Assembly: GCF_009760925.1 (NCBI RefSeq)
Contig: NZ_VRLV01000005.1
Coordinates: 434,001-498,000 of the forward strand
Origin: Nonomuraea typhae
Lineage (GTDB): Bacteria; Actinomycetota; Actinomycetes; Streptosporangiales; Streptosporangiaceae
Direction: 5' to 3'
Length of the DNA stretch: 64,000 bases
Of the stretch, positions 41,596 through 52,428 are shown in pieces; position 1 is the stretch's first letter, and each line of letters begins with the position of its first letter. The translations under genes were made by a program, and so were the position numbers. Below the pieces are notes generated by a model. The model made no database searches. It had not been told where the DNA came from and saw only the letters and a list, made by a program, of their open reading frames with translations.

Positions 41596-42809
41596 GGCAG
41601 GGGGAACATGCCAATTCGGGCATGGTACTCCCGTCCGAGTCGTGTTGTGTCGCTACCAACGAGTAGCCCAGTCTGGTGTGCCAGGAATGCCTTCACGCCG
41701 ATGCCGCGTTCGCGGCCCGGATTCCACGGCAGCACCTTTCCGGTGCGCGGGTTGAGCGCCGCGATGCCCTCCCGCGGCACCGCACCCGGCCCCACCGAGT
41801 CGCGCCCCCGCGGATTGTCCATCCAGCGCTGGTGCCCGCCGACGTACACGGCCGCGCCGGTCGCCGCGACCGAGTAGAGCGAATCGCCGCCGGTGTAGTT
41901 CACCCAGGTCGGCGTGACCCGCTGGCTGGTCTTGTACGTCTCGAACCTGGCCGCGCTGTCGCACAGCCGCAGCCGCGAGCTGACCGGCCCACCCGTGGTG
42001 ACGACCACGAAATAGCTGCCGTCGGGGGAGAGGTCGAGCCCCCGCACGTACGACGGGAAGACGTCGGCCATGCACTCCGGCTCGTAGGCGCCGGTGCGCC
42101 AGTTGGCCACCGACGGCGTGGGCGTGCCGATGTCGATGACGCCGAGCTGGGGCCGCGGCTGGCCGTCGAGCGTGGTGAAGCTGCCGTCCACGACCAGCCG
42201 GTCGGCGCTCGCGGCCAGCGCGTACACCTTCGCCTTGGGCGTGCGGGGCAGGCCGGGCTCGATGGTGAAGCGCGGGTCGGCCGCCCCGGTGACCGCGTCG
42301 AGCCTGGCCAGTGCCGTACGCGGGCTGGTGAAGTCGCCCCCGGCGTACAGATGACGGCCGCGGCCGGCCAGCGTGCTCACCATGCCCCCGCCGACGCGCG
42401 GCGTGAAGCCGCGCACGAGCGAGCCGTCGGCCAGGTTCAGGCGGGCCAGCGCGCGCGCCCGCGACCGGTTGACGGCGGGAAAGTCGCCGCCCACGTAGAC
42501 GGTGCTGCCCGCGCCCGCGGCCAGCGCGTGCACCGGCCCGTCGACGACCGGCGCGAACCCGGGCAGAACCCGCCCGGTGGCCAGTTCGAAGGCGAAGACG
42601 TTGGCGCGGGGATAGGTGGTGGTACGGCCGGCGTCGGCGACCTCGCTGAACGATCCGCCCACCACCACCGTGCCGCCCACCAGGGCGATGGCGTTGACGA
42701 TGCCGTCGAGGACATGGGGCGTGGTGTCGGCGGGGTTGGCCGAGACCACGCGGGTGTGCGTGAAGGGGGTCATCGCGATGACCGCCGCAAGGGTGACACG
42801 CGTGAACAT
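41592..42809 (-). CDS. secreted beta-propeller protein
   Basis: A 405-residue protein with a signal peptide (TLAAVIAMTPFTHTRVVSA) and repeated propeller-like blades: VGGTVVVGGSF, GSTVYVGGDF, RHLYAGGDF, DRLVVDGSF and AAVYVGGHQRW each end a strand pair, followed by LARLN or ALNPRTG segments as in delta-60/Kelch-like repeats. Two Cys (PECMADVF, LRLCDSA) could form a disulfide. The likely role is binding or scaffolding outside the cell; no enzyme motif was seen. It diverges from menG. Confidence 0.82.
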   Translation of the reverse strand: MFTRVTLAAVIAMTPFTHTRVVSANPADTTPHVLDGIVNAIALVGGTVVVGGSFSEVADAGRTTTYPRANVFAFELATGRVLPGFAPVVDGPVHALAAGAGSTVYVGGDFPAVNRSRARALARLNLADGSLVRGFTPRVGGGMVSTLAGRGRHLYAGGDFTSPRTALARLDAVTGAADPRFTIEPGLPRTPKAKVYALAASADRLVVDGSFTTLDGQPRPQLGVIDIGTPTPSVANWRTGAYEPECMADVFPSYVRGLDLSPDGSYFVVVTTGGPVSSRLRLCDSAARFETYKTSQRVTPTWVNYTGGDSLYSVAATGAAVYVGGHQRWMDNPRGRDSVGPGAVPREGIAALNPRTGKVLPWNPGRERGIGVKAFLAHQTGLLVGSDTTRLGREYHARIGMFPLP

Positions 42810-42906
42810 TCGCCAAGTTCTAGCAGACGACCTGTAAGGGTGCCGCTACTTTCCGTTGATTGTCGGGATAAGGCGCAGGCTGTGAGGGCCTTAAGGTCAG
42901 GGGCAA

Positions 42907-42912
42907 TAGGCT
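42907..42912 (+). promoter_or_regulatory. candidate leaderless -10 element of menG
   Basis: TAGGCT lies 6 nt before ATG 42919, with no Shine-Dalgarno, the same arrangement as hemL. Confidence 0.5.
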
Positions 42913-42918
42913 TGCCGT

Positions 42919-43635
42919 ATGACCCGCGCTCAGTTGGACAAGCAGCCGCACGAGGTCGCCGCGATGTTCGATCGCACGGCCCGGCGTTACGACCTCGTCA
43001 ACGATGTGATCTCGTTCGGCCAGGTGCGCTACTGGCGCAGGGCGGTCGCCGCCGCGGTCGACGCGGGACCCGGCGAGGTGGTTCTCGACCTGGGCGCGGG
43101 CACGGGCACCTCGACCGACTCCTTCACCACCCTGGGCGCCCGTGCGATCGCCTCCGACTTCTCCCTGGGCATGCTCCAGACCGGTGTGCGCCGCCACGGC
43201 GGCAACGCGCTGTCGGGACCCGGCATCCCGTTCGTGGCCGGTGACGCGATGCGGCTGCCCTTCGCCGACGACAGCTTCGACGCGGTGACGATCTCGGTGG
43301 CGCTGCGCAATGTCCACGACACCGGCATGGCGCTGCGCGAGATGGCGCGCGTGACCAAGCCGGGCGGGCGGCTGGTCATCCTGGAGTTCTCCCACGTCAC
43401 CTTCGCGCCGGCCGATCTGGTCTATCGCGAGTACCTCATGCGGCTGCTGCCCAAGGTGGCCAAGGTGTTCGGCTCCAACGACGACTCCTATGAGTACCTC
43501 GCCGAGTCGATCCGCGACTGGCCCGACCAGGCGTCCCTGGCCCGTACCATCCAGGAGGCCGGCTGGGAGCGCGTCGCCTGGCGCAACCTCACCTGGGGCG
43601 TCGTCGCGATGCACCGCGGATTCAAGCCGGCATGA
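42919..43635 (+). CDS. menG: demethylmenaquinone methyltransferase
   Basis: A 238-residue UbiE/MenG methyltransferase. It starts with [18 protein letters not shown] (FDxxAxxYDxxN signature), has SAM motif [11 protein letters not shown] (about 57-67), and the second signature [12 protein letters not shown]. It performs the last step of menaquinone synthesis by C-methylating demethylmenaquinone. ATG at 42919 is preceded by a leaderless-type TAGGCT. The prenyl-chain reductase and the complex I genes that reduce menaquinone follow, but a Rex operator separates it from them. Confidence 0.96.
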   Translation: MTRAQLDKQPHEVAAMFDRTARRYDLVNDVISFGQVRYWRRAVAAAVDAGPGEVVLDLGAGTGTSTDSFTTLGARAIASDFSLGMLQTGVRRHGGNALSGPGIPFVAGDAMRLPFADDSFDAVTISVALRNVHDTGMALREMARVTKPGGRLVILEFSHVTFAPADLVYREYLMRLLPKVAKVFGSNDDSYEYLAESIRDWPDQASLARTIQEAGWERVAWRNLTWGVVAMHRGFKPA

Positions 43636-43690
43636 GGGGCCCCGGCTGCCACTTTGCCCCGTAAAAGCGTTAGACTGCGGGCCGACAAGT

Positions 43691-43708
43691 TTGTGAAGGG
43701 GTTCACAA
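43691..43708. promoter_or_regulatory. perfect Rex operator upstream of the reductase/nuo block
   Basis: TTGTGAA-GGGG-TTCACAA is a perfect match to the 18-bp Rex operator consensus, and flanking T/A extend the dyad to 20 bp. It lies 56-73 bp upstream of the reductase start, just after a -10-like TAGACT (43671-43676). Rex encoded at 24020 should repress the reductase and probably the nuo operon when NADH is scarce. Confidence 0.92.
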
Positions 43709-43763
43709 AGGAACGAAGGCCCCGCACCCCACGGCCTTCGAGCGTGTAGGACAGGACAGTCCA

Positions 43764-45092
43764 GTGACCGTGCCAACAGCCAATCGCCAAGCGCAGGAGC
43801 TCGCGACGAGAGAGCGAGGCACGATGCCAACGAGTGGTGAGCGGGCGCGACCATTGAACACAGTTGACGCCGACGTCATCGTCGTCGGCGCCGGTCCCGC
43901 AGGTTCCGCAACCGCCTTTTATCTCGCCCGCTCCGGGCTCGACGTGCTGCTCCTGGAGAAGACCCGATTCCCCCGGGAGAAGGTCTGCGGCGACGGGTTG
44001 ACGCCGCGGGCCGTGAAGCAGTTGCAGAACATGGGCGTCGACATCGACGCCCCCGGCTGGATCAGGAACAAGGGCCTGCGGGTCGTCGGCGGCGGGCTCC
44101 GCTTCGAGCTCGACTGGCCGAAGCTCGAGCGCTTCCCCGACTTCAGCCTGGTCCGCACCCGCCAGGACTTCGACCAGATCATGGCCGCCCACGCCGTCAA
44201 GGCCGGGGTGCGCCTCCTGGAGGGCGTCAACGTCACCGGCCCGGTGCTCGACGACCGCAGCGGCCACGTGACCGGCGTGACGACCAAGGACGGCGTCACC
44301 TACCGCGCCCGCCTCGTGGTCGCGGCCGACGGCAACAGCACGCGCATGGCGCTGGGCATGGGGCTGCACAAGCGCGAGGACCGCCCGATGGGCGTCGCCG
44401 TACGCACCTATTTCACCAGCCCCCGCCACGACGACGACTACCTCGAGACGTGGCTGGAACTGTGGGACGACGAGACGCTGCTGCCCGGGTACGGGTGGAT
44501 CTTCCCCGTCGGTGACGGCACCGCCAACGTCGGCCTTGGGCTGCTGAACACCAGCGACGCCTTCGGCAAGATCGACTATCGGGAGCTGCTCAAGCGCTGG
44601 TGCCGGAACATGCCGGCCGAGTGGGAGTTCACCGAGGCCAACATGACGGGGCCGATCCGCGGCGCCGCGCTGCCCATGGCCTTCAACCGGCAGCCCCACT
44701 ACACGCGCGGGCTCGTGCTCGTCGGCGACTCCGGCGGCGCGATCAACCCGTTCAACGGCGAAGGCATCGCCTACGCGATGGAGAGCGGCGAGATCGCCGC
44801 CGAGGTGATCGCCAAGGCGCTGCGCGGCACCACGCCCGCCCAGCGTGAGCGCATCCTGCGCACCTATCCGCAGGTCCTTAAGGATGCTTATGGCGGATAT
44901 TTCACCTTGGGCAGGTTGTTCGTCGAAGCGATCGGGAAGCCCGGTGTGATGAGCTTCGGTACGAGGCACGGCCTGCCTCACCCGAGGCTGATGCGCTTCG
45001 CGCTCAAACTCCTTGGTAATCTCACCGACCGGCGAGGCGATGCGTCGGACAAGATCATCAACGCACTGTCAAAGGTCGCCCCACCAGCATGA
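43764..45092 (+). CDS. geranylgeranyl reductase family flavoprotein (MenJ-like)
   Basis: A 442-residue FAD protein. The dinucleotide motif VGAGPAGSAT (G42-G47) is followed by EKTRFPREKVCGDGLTPRAV and the LVGDSGGAINPFNGEGIAYAM block near the C-terminal third, all typical of geranylgeranyl reductases. In M. tuberculosis the equivalent next to menG (MenJ, Rv0561c) saturates one isoprene of menaquinone, which fits the partially hydrogenated menaquinones of actinomycetes. The GTG start at 43764 is uncertain; ATG 43824 would remove 20 weakly conserved residues. A perfect Rex operator lies upstream, and nuoA starts 76 bp downstream. Confidence 0.9.
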   Translation: MTVPTANRQAQELATRERGTMPTSGERARPLNTVDADVIVVGAGPAGSATAFYLARSGLDVLLLEKTRFPREKVCGDGLTPRAVKQLQNMGVDIDAPGWIRNKGLRVVGGGLRFELDWPKLERFPDFSLVRTRQDFDQIMAAHAVKAGVRLLEGVNVTGPVLDDRSGHVTGVTTKDGVTYRARLVVAADGNSTRMALGMGLHKREDRPMGVAVRTYFTSPRHDDDYLETWLELWDDETLLPGYGWIFPVGDGTANVGLGLLNTSDAFGKIDYRELLKRWCRNMPAEWEFTEANMTGPIRGAALPMAFNRQPHYTRGLVLVGDSGGAINPFNGEGIAYAMESGEIAAEVIAKALRGTTPAQRERILRTYPQVLKDAYGGYFTLGRLFVEAIGKPGVMSFGTRHGLPHPRLMRFALKLLGNLTDRRGDASDKIINALSKVAPPA

Positions 45093-45168
45093 ACCTCAGA
45101 CCCAAACGGCAAACCCATAGGTCAGACTGCGCGCCCGCGCGCTTTGAGACAGAAGAGGAGGCGTAGCG

Positions 45169-45564
45169 ATGGACCTCTATGTGCCCATCCTGGTGCTCGC
45201 CATTCTCGCGGGAGGCTTCGCGATCTTCTCGGTCTCCATCGCTCCCTTCACCGGTCCGAAGCGTTGGAACCGCGCCAAGCTCGACGCCTACGAATGCGGC
45301 ATCCAGCCAACCCCCCAGCCGGTCGGCGGCGGCCGCTTCCCGCTGAAATACATGATCACCGCGATGCTCTTCATCGTGTTCGACATCGAGATCATCTTTC
45401 TCTACCCGTGGGCGGTCTCCTTCGCCCCGCTGAAGGGCCCCGACGGCCAGGTGATCGCCTCGGGTCTCGGGGTGTTCGCCCTGGTGGAGATGGTGCTGTT
45501 CATCGTCACCGTGCTTGTGGCCTACGCCTACGTGTGGCGCCGCAAGGGTCTGGACTGGGACTGA
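45169..45564 (+). CDS. nuoA: NADH-quinone oxidoreductase subunit A
   Basis: A 131-residue membrane subunit of complex I with three helices. The conserved cytoplasmic loop includes [10 protein letters not shown] with the Cys that participates in the active/deactive region of related enzymes. AGAGGAGG stands 8 nt before the ATG, the strongest ribosome binding site in the operon. It heads fourteen complex I genes in canonical order; the 76-bp gap after the reductase gene contains no clear promoter, so transcription likely enters from upstream. Confidence 0.97.
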   Translation: MDLYVPILVLAILAGGFAIFSVSIAPFTGPKRWNRAKLDAYECGIQPTPQPVGGGRFPLKYMITAMLFIVFDIEIIFLYPWAVSFAPLKGPDGQVIASGLGVFALVEMVLFIVTVLVAYAYVWRRKGLDWD

Positions 45565-45566
45565 TT

Positions 45567-46118
45567 ATGGGACTTGAAGAGAAACTCCCCAGCGGATTCG
45601 TCCTCACCACGGTCGAGCAGGCCGCCGGTTGGGCGCGTAAGAACTCGGTGTGGCCGGCCACCTTCGGCCTCGCATGTTGCGCCATCGAGCTGATGGCCAC
45701 CGGTGGCCCCCACTTCGACCTGGCGCGCTTCGGCATGGAGCGCGCTTCGGCGTCTCCCCGCCAGGCCGACCTGATGATCGTCGCCGGCCGCGTGTCGCAG
45801 AAGATGGCGCCCGTCCTGCGCCAGATCTACGACCAGATGGCCGAGCCCAAGTGGGTCATCTCCATGGGCGTGTGCGCCTCCAGCGGCGGCATGTTCAACA
45901 ACTACGCCATCGTGCAGGGCGTGGACCACATCGTCCCGGTCGACGTCTACCTGCCCGGCTGCCCGCCGCGGCCCGAGATGCTGATCGACTCGATCGTCAA
46001 GCTGCACGACAAGATCCAGAACATGAAGTTCGGCGCCCACAGGAAGAAGCAGATCGACGAGCTCGAACTGCAGGCTCTGCGCGCCCTTCCGCTGATCGAC
46101 CAGGGGGCGGGCCAGTGA
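45567..46118 (+). CDS. nuoB: NADH-quinone oxidoreductase subunit B
   Basis: A 183-residue subunit that holds the terminal N2 [4Fe-4S] cluster next to the quinone site. Ligands are the tandem C37-C38 (GLACCAIE), C103 (GVCASSGG) and C132 (PGCPPRPE). It starts 2 bp after nuoA; the longer open frame upstream overlaps nuoA and was rejected. The C-terminal extension after the core is actinobacterial ([12 protein letters not shown]). Its stop overlaps nuoC by GTGA. Confidence 0.97.
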   Translation: MGLEEKLPSGFVLTTVEQAAGWARKNSVWPATFGLACCAIELMATGGPHFDLARFGMERASASPRQADLMIVAGRVSQKMAPVLRQIYDQMAEPKWVISMGVCASSGGMFNNYAIVQGVDHIVPVDVYLPGCPPRPEMLIDSIVKLHDKIQNMKFGAHRKKQIDELELQALRALPLIDQGAGQ

Positions 46119-46795
46119 GCGACAACCTTCCCGAGGAGCAGAAGGACAACCTGCCCGAGGTACCCGAGACCCCGGTCGCCCGGCACGGCATGTTCGGCGC
46201 CCACGGCACGGGTGACACCTCCGGCTACGGCGGTCTCGTCGTACGGCGGGCGCCCCAGCTGTCCACGCCCCGCCCCTACGGCGGCTACTTCGACGCCCTG
46301 GTCGACACCCTCGACCTGGACGACGCCATCGAGCGCGTGGTCGTGGACCGGGGCGAGCTGACCCTGCACGTCAAGCGCGAGCGCCTGGTCGAGGTGCTGC
46401 AGAAGCTGCGCGACGACCCCGCCCTGCGCTTCGAGCTCTCCCTCGGGGTGACCGGCGTGCACTACCCGCATCTGACGGGCGAAGAGCTCCACTCCGTCGT
46501 ACACCTGTGCTCGATCACACACAACAAGCGCGTGCGCGTCGAGACCAGCGCTCCCGACGAGGACCCGCACATTCCCTCGACCGTCGGCGTCTACCCGACG
46601 CACGACTGGCACGAGCGCGAGTCCTACGACTTCTTCGGGATCGTCTACGACGGCCACCCCGCCCTGACCCGGATCATGATGCCGGACGACTGGGACGGCC
46701 ACCCCCAGCGCAAGGACTACCCGCTGGGCGGCATCCCGGTCGAGTACCGCGGCGCCACCATCCCCGCGCCGGACGAGAGGAGGTCCTACTCGTGA
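46115..46795 (+). CDS. nuoC: NADH-quinone oxidoreductase subunit C
   Basis: A 226-residue peripheral-arm subunit, separate from NuoD rather than fused. The family signature [14 protein letters not shown] and the ending QRKDYPLGG are visible. It has a hydrophilic N-terminal extension of about 60 residues rich in Pro and Glu. It supports the quinone-binding NuoB/NuoD interface. GTG at 46115 and the stop both overlap neighbouring genes by 4 bp. Confidence 0.96.
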   Translation: MSDNLPEEQKDNLPEVPETPVARHGMFGAHGTGDTSGYGGLVVRRAPQLSTPRPYGGYFDALVDTLDLDDAIERVVVDRGELTLHVKRERLVEVLQKLRDDPALRFELSLGVTGVHYPHLTGEELHSVVHLCSITHNKRVRVETSAPDEDPHIPSTVGVYPTHDWHERESYDFFGIVYDGHPALTRIMMPDDWDGHPQRKDYPLGGIPVEYRGATIPAPDERRSYS

Positions 46796-48117
46796 GCACA
46801 GGCTACGAGGAGGCGACCGAGGGCAAGGTCTACTCGGTCAACGGCGGCGACTGGGACGAGGTCGTCACCAGCGCGCGCGACTCTGAGGAAGAGCGCCTGG
46901 TCGTCAACATGGGACCGCAGCACCCGTCCACCCACGGCGTGCTCCGGCTGGTGCTGACCCTCGACGGTGAGACGGTCACCGAGGCGCGCGGCGTCATCGG
47001 CTACCTGCACACCGGCATCGAGAAGAACATGGAGTACCGGACGTGGACCCAGGGGACCACGTTCGTGACGCGCATGGACTACCTGACGCCGATGTTCAAC
47101 GAGACCGCCTACTGCATGGGCGTGGAGAAGCTGCTCGGCATCACCGACCAGATCCCCGAGCGGGCCCAGGCCATCCGCGTCATGATGATGGAGCTCAACC
47201 GGATCGCCTCGCACCTGGTCGCCATGGGCACCTTCGGCATGGAGCTGGGCGCGACCACGCCGTTCCTGTTCGGCTACCGTGACCGCGAGCTGGTCATGGA
47301 CCTGTTCGAGTACATCACCGGCCTGCGGATGAACAACGCCTACATCCGCCCCGGCGGCGTCAGCGTGGACCTTCCGGCCGGCGCCGTGGACAAGGTCGGC
47401 GAGTTCCTCAAGGAGATGCCGAAGCGGATCAAGGACATCCGCAAGCTCCTCGACGAGAACCCGGTCTACGTCCGCCGCACCAAGGACGTCGGTTACCTGG
47501 ACCTCACCGGCTGCATGGCGCTCGGCGTCACCGGCCCGATCCTGCGTGCCGCCGGCCTGCCCTGGGACCTGCGCAAGTCGCAGCCCTACTGCGGCTACGA
47601 GACCTACGACTTCCGGGTCCCGACCGAGCGCGGCTGCGACGTCTACTCGCGCTACCTGGTGCGCATGGCGGAGATGGAAGAGTCCCTCAAGATCATCGAG
47701 CAGGCTCTGGACCGCATCGCCGGCCCGCTCAAGGGCCAGCCGGTGATGATCGAGGACAAGAAGATCGGCTGGCCGGCGCAGCTCGCGCTCGGCCCCGACG
47801 GCTTCGGCAACTCGCCCGACCACATCGCGCACATCATGAGCAGCTCCATGGAAGCCCTCATCCACCACTTCAAGCTGGTGACCGAAGGCTTCCGGGTACC
47901 GGCCGGCCAGGCTTACGCCGCGATCGAGTCGGCCAAGGGTGAGCTGGGCGCCCACGTCGTCAGCGACGGCGGCACCCGGCCCTACCGCGTGCACTTCCGC
48001 GAGCCCTCCTTCACGAACCTGCAAGCCTTCCCCGCGATGACGGAGGGGGGCCAGGTCGCCGACGTGATCGCCGCGGTGGCATCTATCGACCCGGTTATGG
48101 GAGGTGTTGACCGGTGA
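46792..48117 (+). CDS. nuoD: NADH-quinone oxidoreductase subunit D
   Basis: A 441-residue subunit that forms most of the menaquinone pocket with NuoB. The [15 protein letters not shown] loop contains the quinone-headgroup His; [11 protein letters not shown] and the C-terminal DPVMGGVDR are also diagnostic. The frame is open in the nuoC region, but GTG 46792 overlaps the nuoC stop and has AGGAGG upstream. Its stop overlaps nuoE by 4 bp. Confidence 0.97.
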   Translation: MSTGYEEATEGKVYSVNGGDWDEVVTSARDSEEERLVVNMGPQHPSTHGVLRLVLTLDGETVTEARGVIGYLHTGIEKNMEYRTWTQGTTFVTRMDYLTPMFNETAYCMGVEKLLGITDQIPERAQAIRVMMMELNRIASHLVAMGTFGMELGATTPFLFGYRDRELVMDLFEYITGLRMNNAYIRPGGVSVDLPAGAVDKVGEFLKEMPKRIKDIRKLLDENPVYVRRTKDVGYLDLTGCMALGVTGPILRAAGLPWDLRKSQPYCGYETYDFRVPTERGCDVYSRYLVRMAEMEESLKIIEQALDRIAGPLKGQPVMIEDKKIGWPAQLALGPDGFGNSPDHIAHIMSSSMEALIHHFKLVTEGFRVPAGQAYAAIESAKGELGAHVVSDGGTRPYRVHFREPSFTNLQAFPAMTEGGQVADVIAAVASIDPVMGGVDR

Positions 48118-48770
48118 GTTATTCACCGGAGATCCGCGAGCGTCTCGAGCGGGACGCGAAGGAGATCATCGGGCGGTACCCGAAGGCGCGATCGGCGCTG
48201 CTGCCGCTGCTGCACCTGGTGCAGTCCGAGGAGGGCTACGTCTCCGACGACGGTCACCAGTTCTGCGCGGAGATGCTGGGGCTGAGCAAGGCCGAGGTCG
48301 TGGGCGTCTCGACGTTCTACACGATGTACAAGCGCAAGCCGGCCGGCGACTTCCACGTCGGCGTCTGCATCAACTCGCTGTGCGCCGTCATGGGCGGCGA
48401 CCAGATCTGGGACGAGCTGTCGGAGCACGTCGGCGTCGGTCACGACGAGACGACGGGCGACGGCAGGGTGTCGCTGGAGCGCATCGAGTGCAACGCGGCC
48501 TGCGACTTCGCCCCGGTCATGATGGTCAACTGGGAGTTCTTCGACAACCAGACCCCCGAGTCGGCCAAGCAGCTCGTCGACGACCTGCGTGACGGCAAGA
48601 GCGTCTCGCCGACCCGCGGTCCGAAGAAGCTGTGCACCTTCAAGGAAGCCTCGCGCGTCCTGGCCGGCCTGCCCGACGAGCTCGCGGGCGACGGCCCTTC
48701 GGCCGCCGGCGCCTCGCTGGAGGGCCTCAAGGTCGCCAAGGCCAACGGATGGAAGGCTCCCGAGGCATGA
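48114..48770 (+). CDS. nuoE: NADH-quinone oxidoreductase subunit E
   Basis: A 218-residue thioredoxin-like subunit with the N1a [2Fe-2S] cluster bound by C85, C90, C126 and C130 (VGVCINSLC, then [10 protein letters not shown]). It is longer than the E. coli protein because of a C-terminal extension of about 50 residues that is Ala/Gly/Lys-rich. It works with NuoF and NuoG in the NADH-oxidising module. Overlaps with nuoD and nuoF are 4 bp each. Confidence 0.96.
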   Translation: MSYSPEIRERLERDAKEIIGRYPKARSALLPLLHLVQSEEGYVSDDGHQFCAEMLGLSKAEVVGVSTFYTMYKRKPAGDFHVGVCINSLCAVMGGDQIWDELSEHVGVGHDETTGDGRVSLERIECNAACDFAPVMMVNWEFFDNQTPESAKQLVDDLRDGKSVSPTRGPKKLCTFKEASRVLAGLPDELAGDGPSAAGASLEGLKVAKANGWKAPEA

Positions 48771-50056
48771 GCACTACGTTGACGCCGGTCCTGACCGCCA
48801 ACTGGGATCAGCCGAACTCCTTCACCCTCGAGGGTTACGGGGAGTATTCCGCTGCTCGCACGGCACTGGCGATGGACCCCGACGCCGTCATCCAGGCGGT
48901 CAAGGACTCCGGCCTGCGCGGCCGAGGCGGAGCCGGGTTCCCCACCGGCATGAAGTGGGGCTTCATCCCGCAGGGCGACGGCAAGCCGCACTACCTCGTC
49001 GTCAACGCCGACGAGTCGGAGCCGGGCACCTGCAAGGACATCCCGCTGATGATGGCCAACCCGCACTCGCTGGTCGAGGGCATCATCATCACCTCCTACG
49101 CCATCCGCGCCAAGCACGCCTTCATCTACGTGCGCGGCGAGGTGCTGCACGTCATCCGCCGCCTGCACGCGGCCGTGCGCGAAGCCTACGAGAAGGGCTA
49201 CCTCGGCACGGACATCTTCGGCAGCGGCTACGACCTCGAACTGGTCGTGCACGCCGGCGCCGGGGCGTACATCTGCGGTGAGGAGACGGCGCTGCTCGAC
49301 TCGCTCGAAGGGCGTCGCGGTCAACCTCGGCTCAAGCCCCCGTTCCCGGCCGTGGCGGGCCTGTACGCCTCGCCTACTGTCGTGAACAACGTGGAGTCGA
49401 TCGCCAGTGTTCCCTCGATCGTCACCAACGGCGCCGAGTGGTTCGCCGGGATGGGCACCGAGAAGTCCAAGGGCTTCGGCATCTTCTCGCTGAGCGGCCA
49501 CGTCACCCGGCCCGGCCAGTACGAGGCCCCGCTGGGCATCACGCTGCGCGAGCTGCTCGACATGGCCGGCGGCATCCGCCAGGGTCACGAGCTCAAGTTC
49601 TGGACCCCGGGCGGCTCATCCACGCCGATCTTCACCGCCGAGCACCTGGACGTGCCGCTCGACTTCGAGCAGGTCGGCCTCAAGGGCTCCATGCTCGGCA
49701 CCCGCGCGCTGCAGATCTTCGACGAGACCACCTGCGTGGTCCGCACCGTGCTGCGCTGGACCGAGTTCTACGCCCACGAGTCCTGTGGCAAGTGCACTCC
49801 CTGCCGCGAAGGCACCTACTGGCTCAAGCAGGTGCTCAAGCGCCTGGAGGCCGGACAGGGCACCGAGGAGGACCTGTCCACGATCACCGACATCGCGGAC
49901 AACATCCTCGGCCGGTCCTTCTGCGCTCTGGGCGACGGCGCCGCCAGCCCGATCCACTCGTCGGTGAAGTACTTCCGCGACGAGTACCTCAAGCACTTCG
50001 AGGTCGGCGGCTGCCCGTTCGACGCGAAGAAGTCCACTGTCTGGGGTGACCAGTGA
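48767..50056 (+). CDS. nuoF: NADH-quinone oxidoreductase subunit F
   Basis: A 429-residue NADH-binding subunit. The NADH/FMN glycine motif is [11 protein letters not shown] (residues 51-61), FMN contacts lie in [11 protein letters not shown], and the N3 [4Fe-4S] cluster is held by C340, C343, C346 and C386 ([19 protein letters not shown]). It accepts hydride from NADH, the same signal read by Rex. ATG at 48767 overlaps nuoE by ATGA. Confidence 0.97.
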   Translation: MSTTLTPVLTANWDQPNSFTLEGYGEYSAARTALAMDPDAVIQAVKDSGLRGRGGAGFPTGMKWGFIPQGDGKPHYLVVNADESEPGTCKDIPLMMANPHSLVEGIIITSYAIRAKHAFIYVRGEVLHVIRRLHAAVREAYEKGYLGTDIFGSGYDLELVVHAGAGAYICGEETALLDSLEGRRGQPRLKPPFPAVAGLYASPTVVNNVESIASVPSIVTNGAEWFAGMGTEKSKGFGIFSLSGHVTRPGQYEAPLGITLRELLDMAGGIRQGHELKFWTPGGSSTPIFTAEHLDVPLDFEQVGLKGSMLGTRALQIFDETTCVVRTVLRWTEFYAHESCGKCTPCREGTYWLKQVLKRLEAGQGTEEDLSTITDIADNILGRSFCALGDGAASPIHSSVKYFRDEYLKHFEVGGCPFDAKKSTVWGDQ

Positions 50057-52428
50057 CGAGCACCGCTGTAGAAACCTCCCTGGTGACCCTGAGCATCGAC
50101 GGCTTCCAGGTCAGCGTCCCCAAGGGCACTCTGATCATCCGCGCCGCCGAGCTCCTGGGCATCCAGATCCCCCGGTTCTGCGACCACCCGCTGCTCGACC
50201 CGGCGGCCAACTGCCGCCAGTGCCTGGTCGAGATCCCCGACGCGGGCAACGGCCGCGGTTTCCCCAAGCCGCAGCCGTCGTGCGCGATCGAGGTCGCCGA
50301 GGGCATGGTCGTGCAGACCCAGCTCACCTCGCCGGTGGCCGAGAAGGCACAGCGGGCGGCGATGGAGTTCCTGCTCCTGAACCACCCGCTCGACTGCCCG
50401 GTCTGCGACAAGGGCGGCGAGTGCCCCCTGCAGAACCAGGCCATGTCCAACGGCCAGGGCGAGTCCCGCTTCCACGAGCACAAGCGCACCTTCCCCAAGC
50501 CGCTGGCGCTGTCGACGCAGGTCCTGCTCGACCGCGAGCGTTGCGTGCAGTGCGCGCGCTGCATCCGCTTCTCCGAGCAGATCGCCGGCGACCCGTTCAT
50601 CGAGTTCTTCGAGCGCGGCTACAAGGAGCAGGTCCGGGTCGCCGACGGCGAGCCGTTCCAGTCCTACTTCTCCGGCAACACCGTGCAGATCTGCCCGGTG
50701 GGCGCGCTGACCGGCGCCGCCTACCGCTTCCGCGCCCGGCCGTTCGACCTCGTCTCGACGCCGAGCGTCTGCGAGCACTGCTCGGGTGGCTGCGCCCTGC
50801 GCACCGACCACCGCCGCGGCCGCGTCACCCGCCGCCTGGCCGGGGACGACCCGCTGGTGAACGAGGAGTGGAACTGCGACAAGGGCCGCTGGGCGTTCAG
50901 CTACGCCACGCAGCCCGACCGCCTGAAGACGCCGCTCGTCCGCAACGAGGACGGCGTGCTCGTGCCGGCCTCCTGGCCGGAGGCGCTGGCCGTCGCGGCA
51001 GAGGGCCTGGCCAACGCCCGAGGCAAGGCCGGCGTGCTGCTCGGCGGCCGGCTGACCCTCGAGGACGCCTACGCCTACTCCAAGTTCGCCCGCCTCGCGC
51101 TCGGCACCAACGACATCGACTTCCGCGCCAGGCCGCTGTCGGCCGAGGAGACCCAGTTCCTCGCCCACGCGGTCGCCGGCAAGGGTATCGACGTCTCCTA
51201 CACCGACCTGGAGAAGGCCCCGGCCGTCGTCCTGGTCGGCCTCGAGCCCGAGGAGGAGGCGGCGATCGTCTTCCTGCGCCTGCGCAAGGCGTGGAAGAAG
51301 AACGGCCTCAAGGTCAGCTCGATCGCACCCTTCGCCTCCAGGGGCCTGGCCAAGATGGGCGGCACGCTCATCCGCACCGCCCCCGGCGCCGAGGCCGAGG
51401 CCATCGGCGACCTGGTCGGCAACCTCGCCGAGGGCACGATCGTGCTCGCCGGCGAGCGCCTGGCCACCGTCCCGGGCGCTCTCTCCGCTCTGGTACGGCT
51501 GGCCGCCGCCTCCGGCGTGAAGATCGCCTGGATCCCGCGCCGGGCAGGTGAGCGCGGCGCCCTCGAGGCCGGCGCGCTGCCGAACCTGCTGCCGATCGGC
51601 CGTCCCGTCGACGACGAGAGCGCCAGGGCCGAGGTCGCCCGCGCCTGGAACGTCGCCTCGCTGCCCGGCACCCCGGGCCGCGACACCGACGCCATCCTGG
51701 CCGCCGCCGCCAACGAGGAGCTCGACGCGCTGGTCGTCGCCGGCCTCGACCCCCACGACCTGGCCGACCCGGCCGCCGCGCTCGCGGCGCTGGAGAACAC
51801 CCCGTTCATCGTCAGCCTGGAGATCCGCGCCAGCGCCGTCACCGACCGCGCCGACGTGGTGCTTCCCGTCGCGGCCGTGCAGGAGAAGTCCGGCACGTTC
51901 GTCAACTGGGAAGGCCGCGGACGCTCCTTCGAGGCGCCCATCAAGGTGCCCGGCCTGCAGAGCGACCTCCACGTGATCGGCAACCTCGCCGACCGCATGG
52001 ACGTGCATCTGGGCCTGCCCGACGTCAAGGCCGCCCGCCGCGAGCTCGGCGCCATCGGCGCCTGGCGCGGCACCCACGTGGCCGCCCCCAACGTCAGCGG
52101 CGCCGCCGCGGGCGCGCCGGGGGCCGGCCAGGCGCTGCTGTCGACCTGGCACCTGCTGCTCGACAACGGCCGCCTGCAGGACGGCGAGCCCTACCTCGCG
52201 GGCACCGCCCGCGCGGCCGAGGCCCTGGTCTCCGAGGCCACCGCGGCCGAGATCGGCGTCGGCGACGGCGACACGCTCGTCATCGGCGACGCGATCACGC
52301 TGCCGGTGCGCATCGCCGAGCTGCCCGACCGCGTGGTCTGGGTGCCGGCGAACTCCGGCGGCAGCTCGGTCACCCGCGACCTGCGCGCGGTGTCCGGCGA
52401 CATCGTCTCGATCGGGAGCGCCTCATGA
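50053..52428 (+). CDS. nuoG: NADH-quinone oxidoreductase subunit G
   Basis: A 791-residue iron-sulfur subunit. N-terminal ferredoxin domain with C43, C54, C57 and C77 ([2Fe-2S] N1b); N5 ligands H111, C115, C118 and C124 ([14 protein letters not shown]); N4 ligands C164, C167, C170 and a later CPVGAL Cys. CEHCSGGC near residue 242-249 suggests the extra N7 cluster found in many bacteria. The C-terminal half is a molybdopterin-oxidoreductase-like fold without cofactor function. GTG overlaps the nuoF stop. Confidence 0.97.
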   Translation: MTSTAVETSLVTLSIDGFQVSVPKGTLIIRAAELLGIQIPRFCDHPLLDPAANCRQCLVEIPDAGNGRGFPKPQPSCAIEVAEGMVVQTQLTSPVAEKAQRAAMEFLLLNHPLDCPVCDKGGECPLQNQAMSNGQGESRFHEHKRTFPKPLALSTQVLLDRERCVQCARCIRFSEQIAGDPFIEFFERGYKEQVRVADGEPFQSYFSGNTVQICPVGALTGAAYRFRARPFDLVSTPSVCEHCSGGCALRTDHRRGRVTRRLAGDDPLVNEEWNCDKGRWAFSYATQPDRLKTPLVRNEDGVLVPASWPEALAVAAEGLANARGKAGVLLGGRLTLEDAYAYSKFARLALGTNDIDFRARPLSAEETQFLAHAVAGKGIDVSYTDLEKAPAVVLVGLEPEEEAAIVFLRLRKAWKKNGLKVSSIAPFASRGLAKMGGTLIRTAPGAEAEAIGDLVGNLAEGTIVLAGERLATVPGALSALVRLAAASGVKIAWIPRRAGERGALEAGALPNLLPIGRPVDDESARAEVARAWNVASLPGTPGRDTDAILAAAANEELDALVVAGLDPHDLADPAAALAALENTPFIVSLEIRASAVTDRADVVLPVAAVQEKSGTFVNWEGRGRSFEAPIKVPGLQSDLHVIGNLADRMDVHLGLPDVKAARRELGAIGAWRGTHVAAPNVSGAAAGAPGAGQALLSTWHLLLDNGRLQDGEPYLAGTARAAEALVSEATAAEIGVGDGDTLVIGDAITLPVRIAELPDRVVWVPANSGGSSVTRDLRAVSGDIVSIGSAS

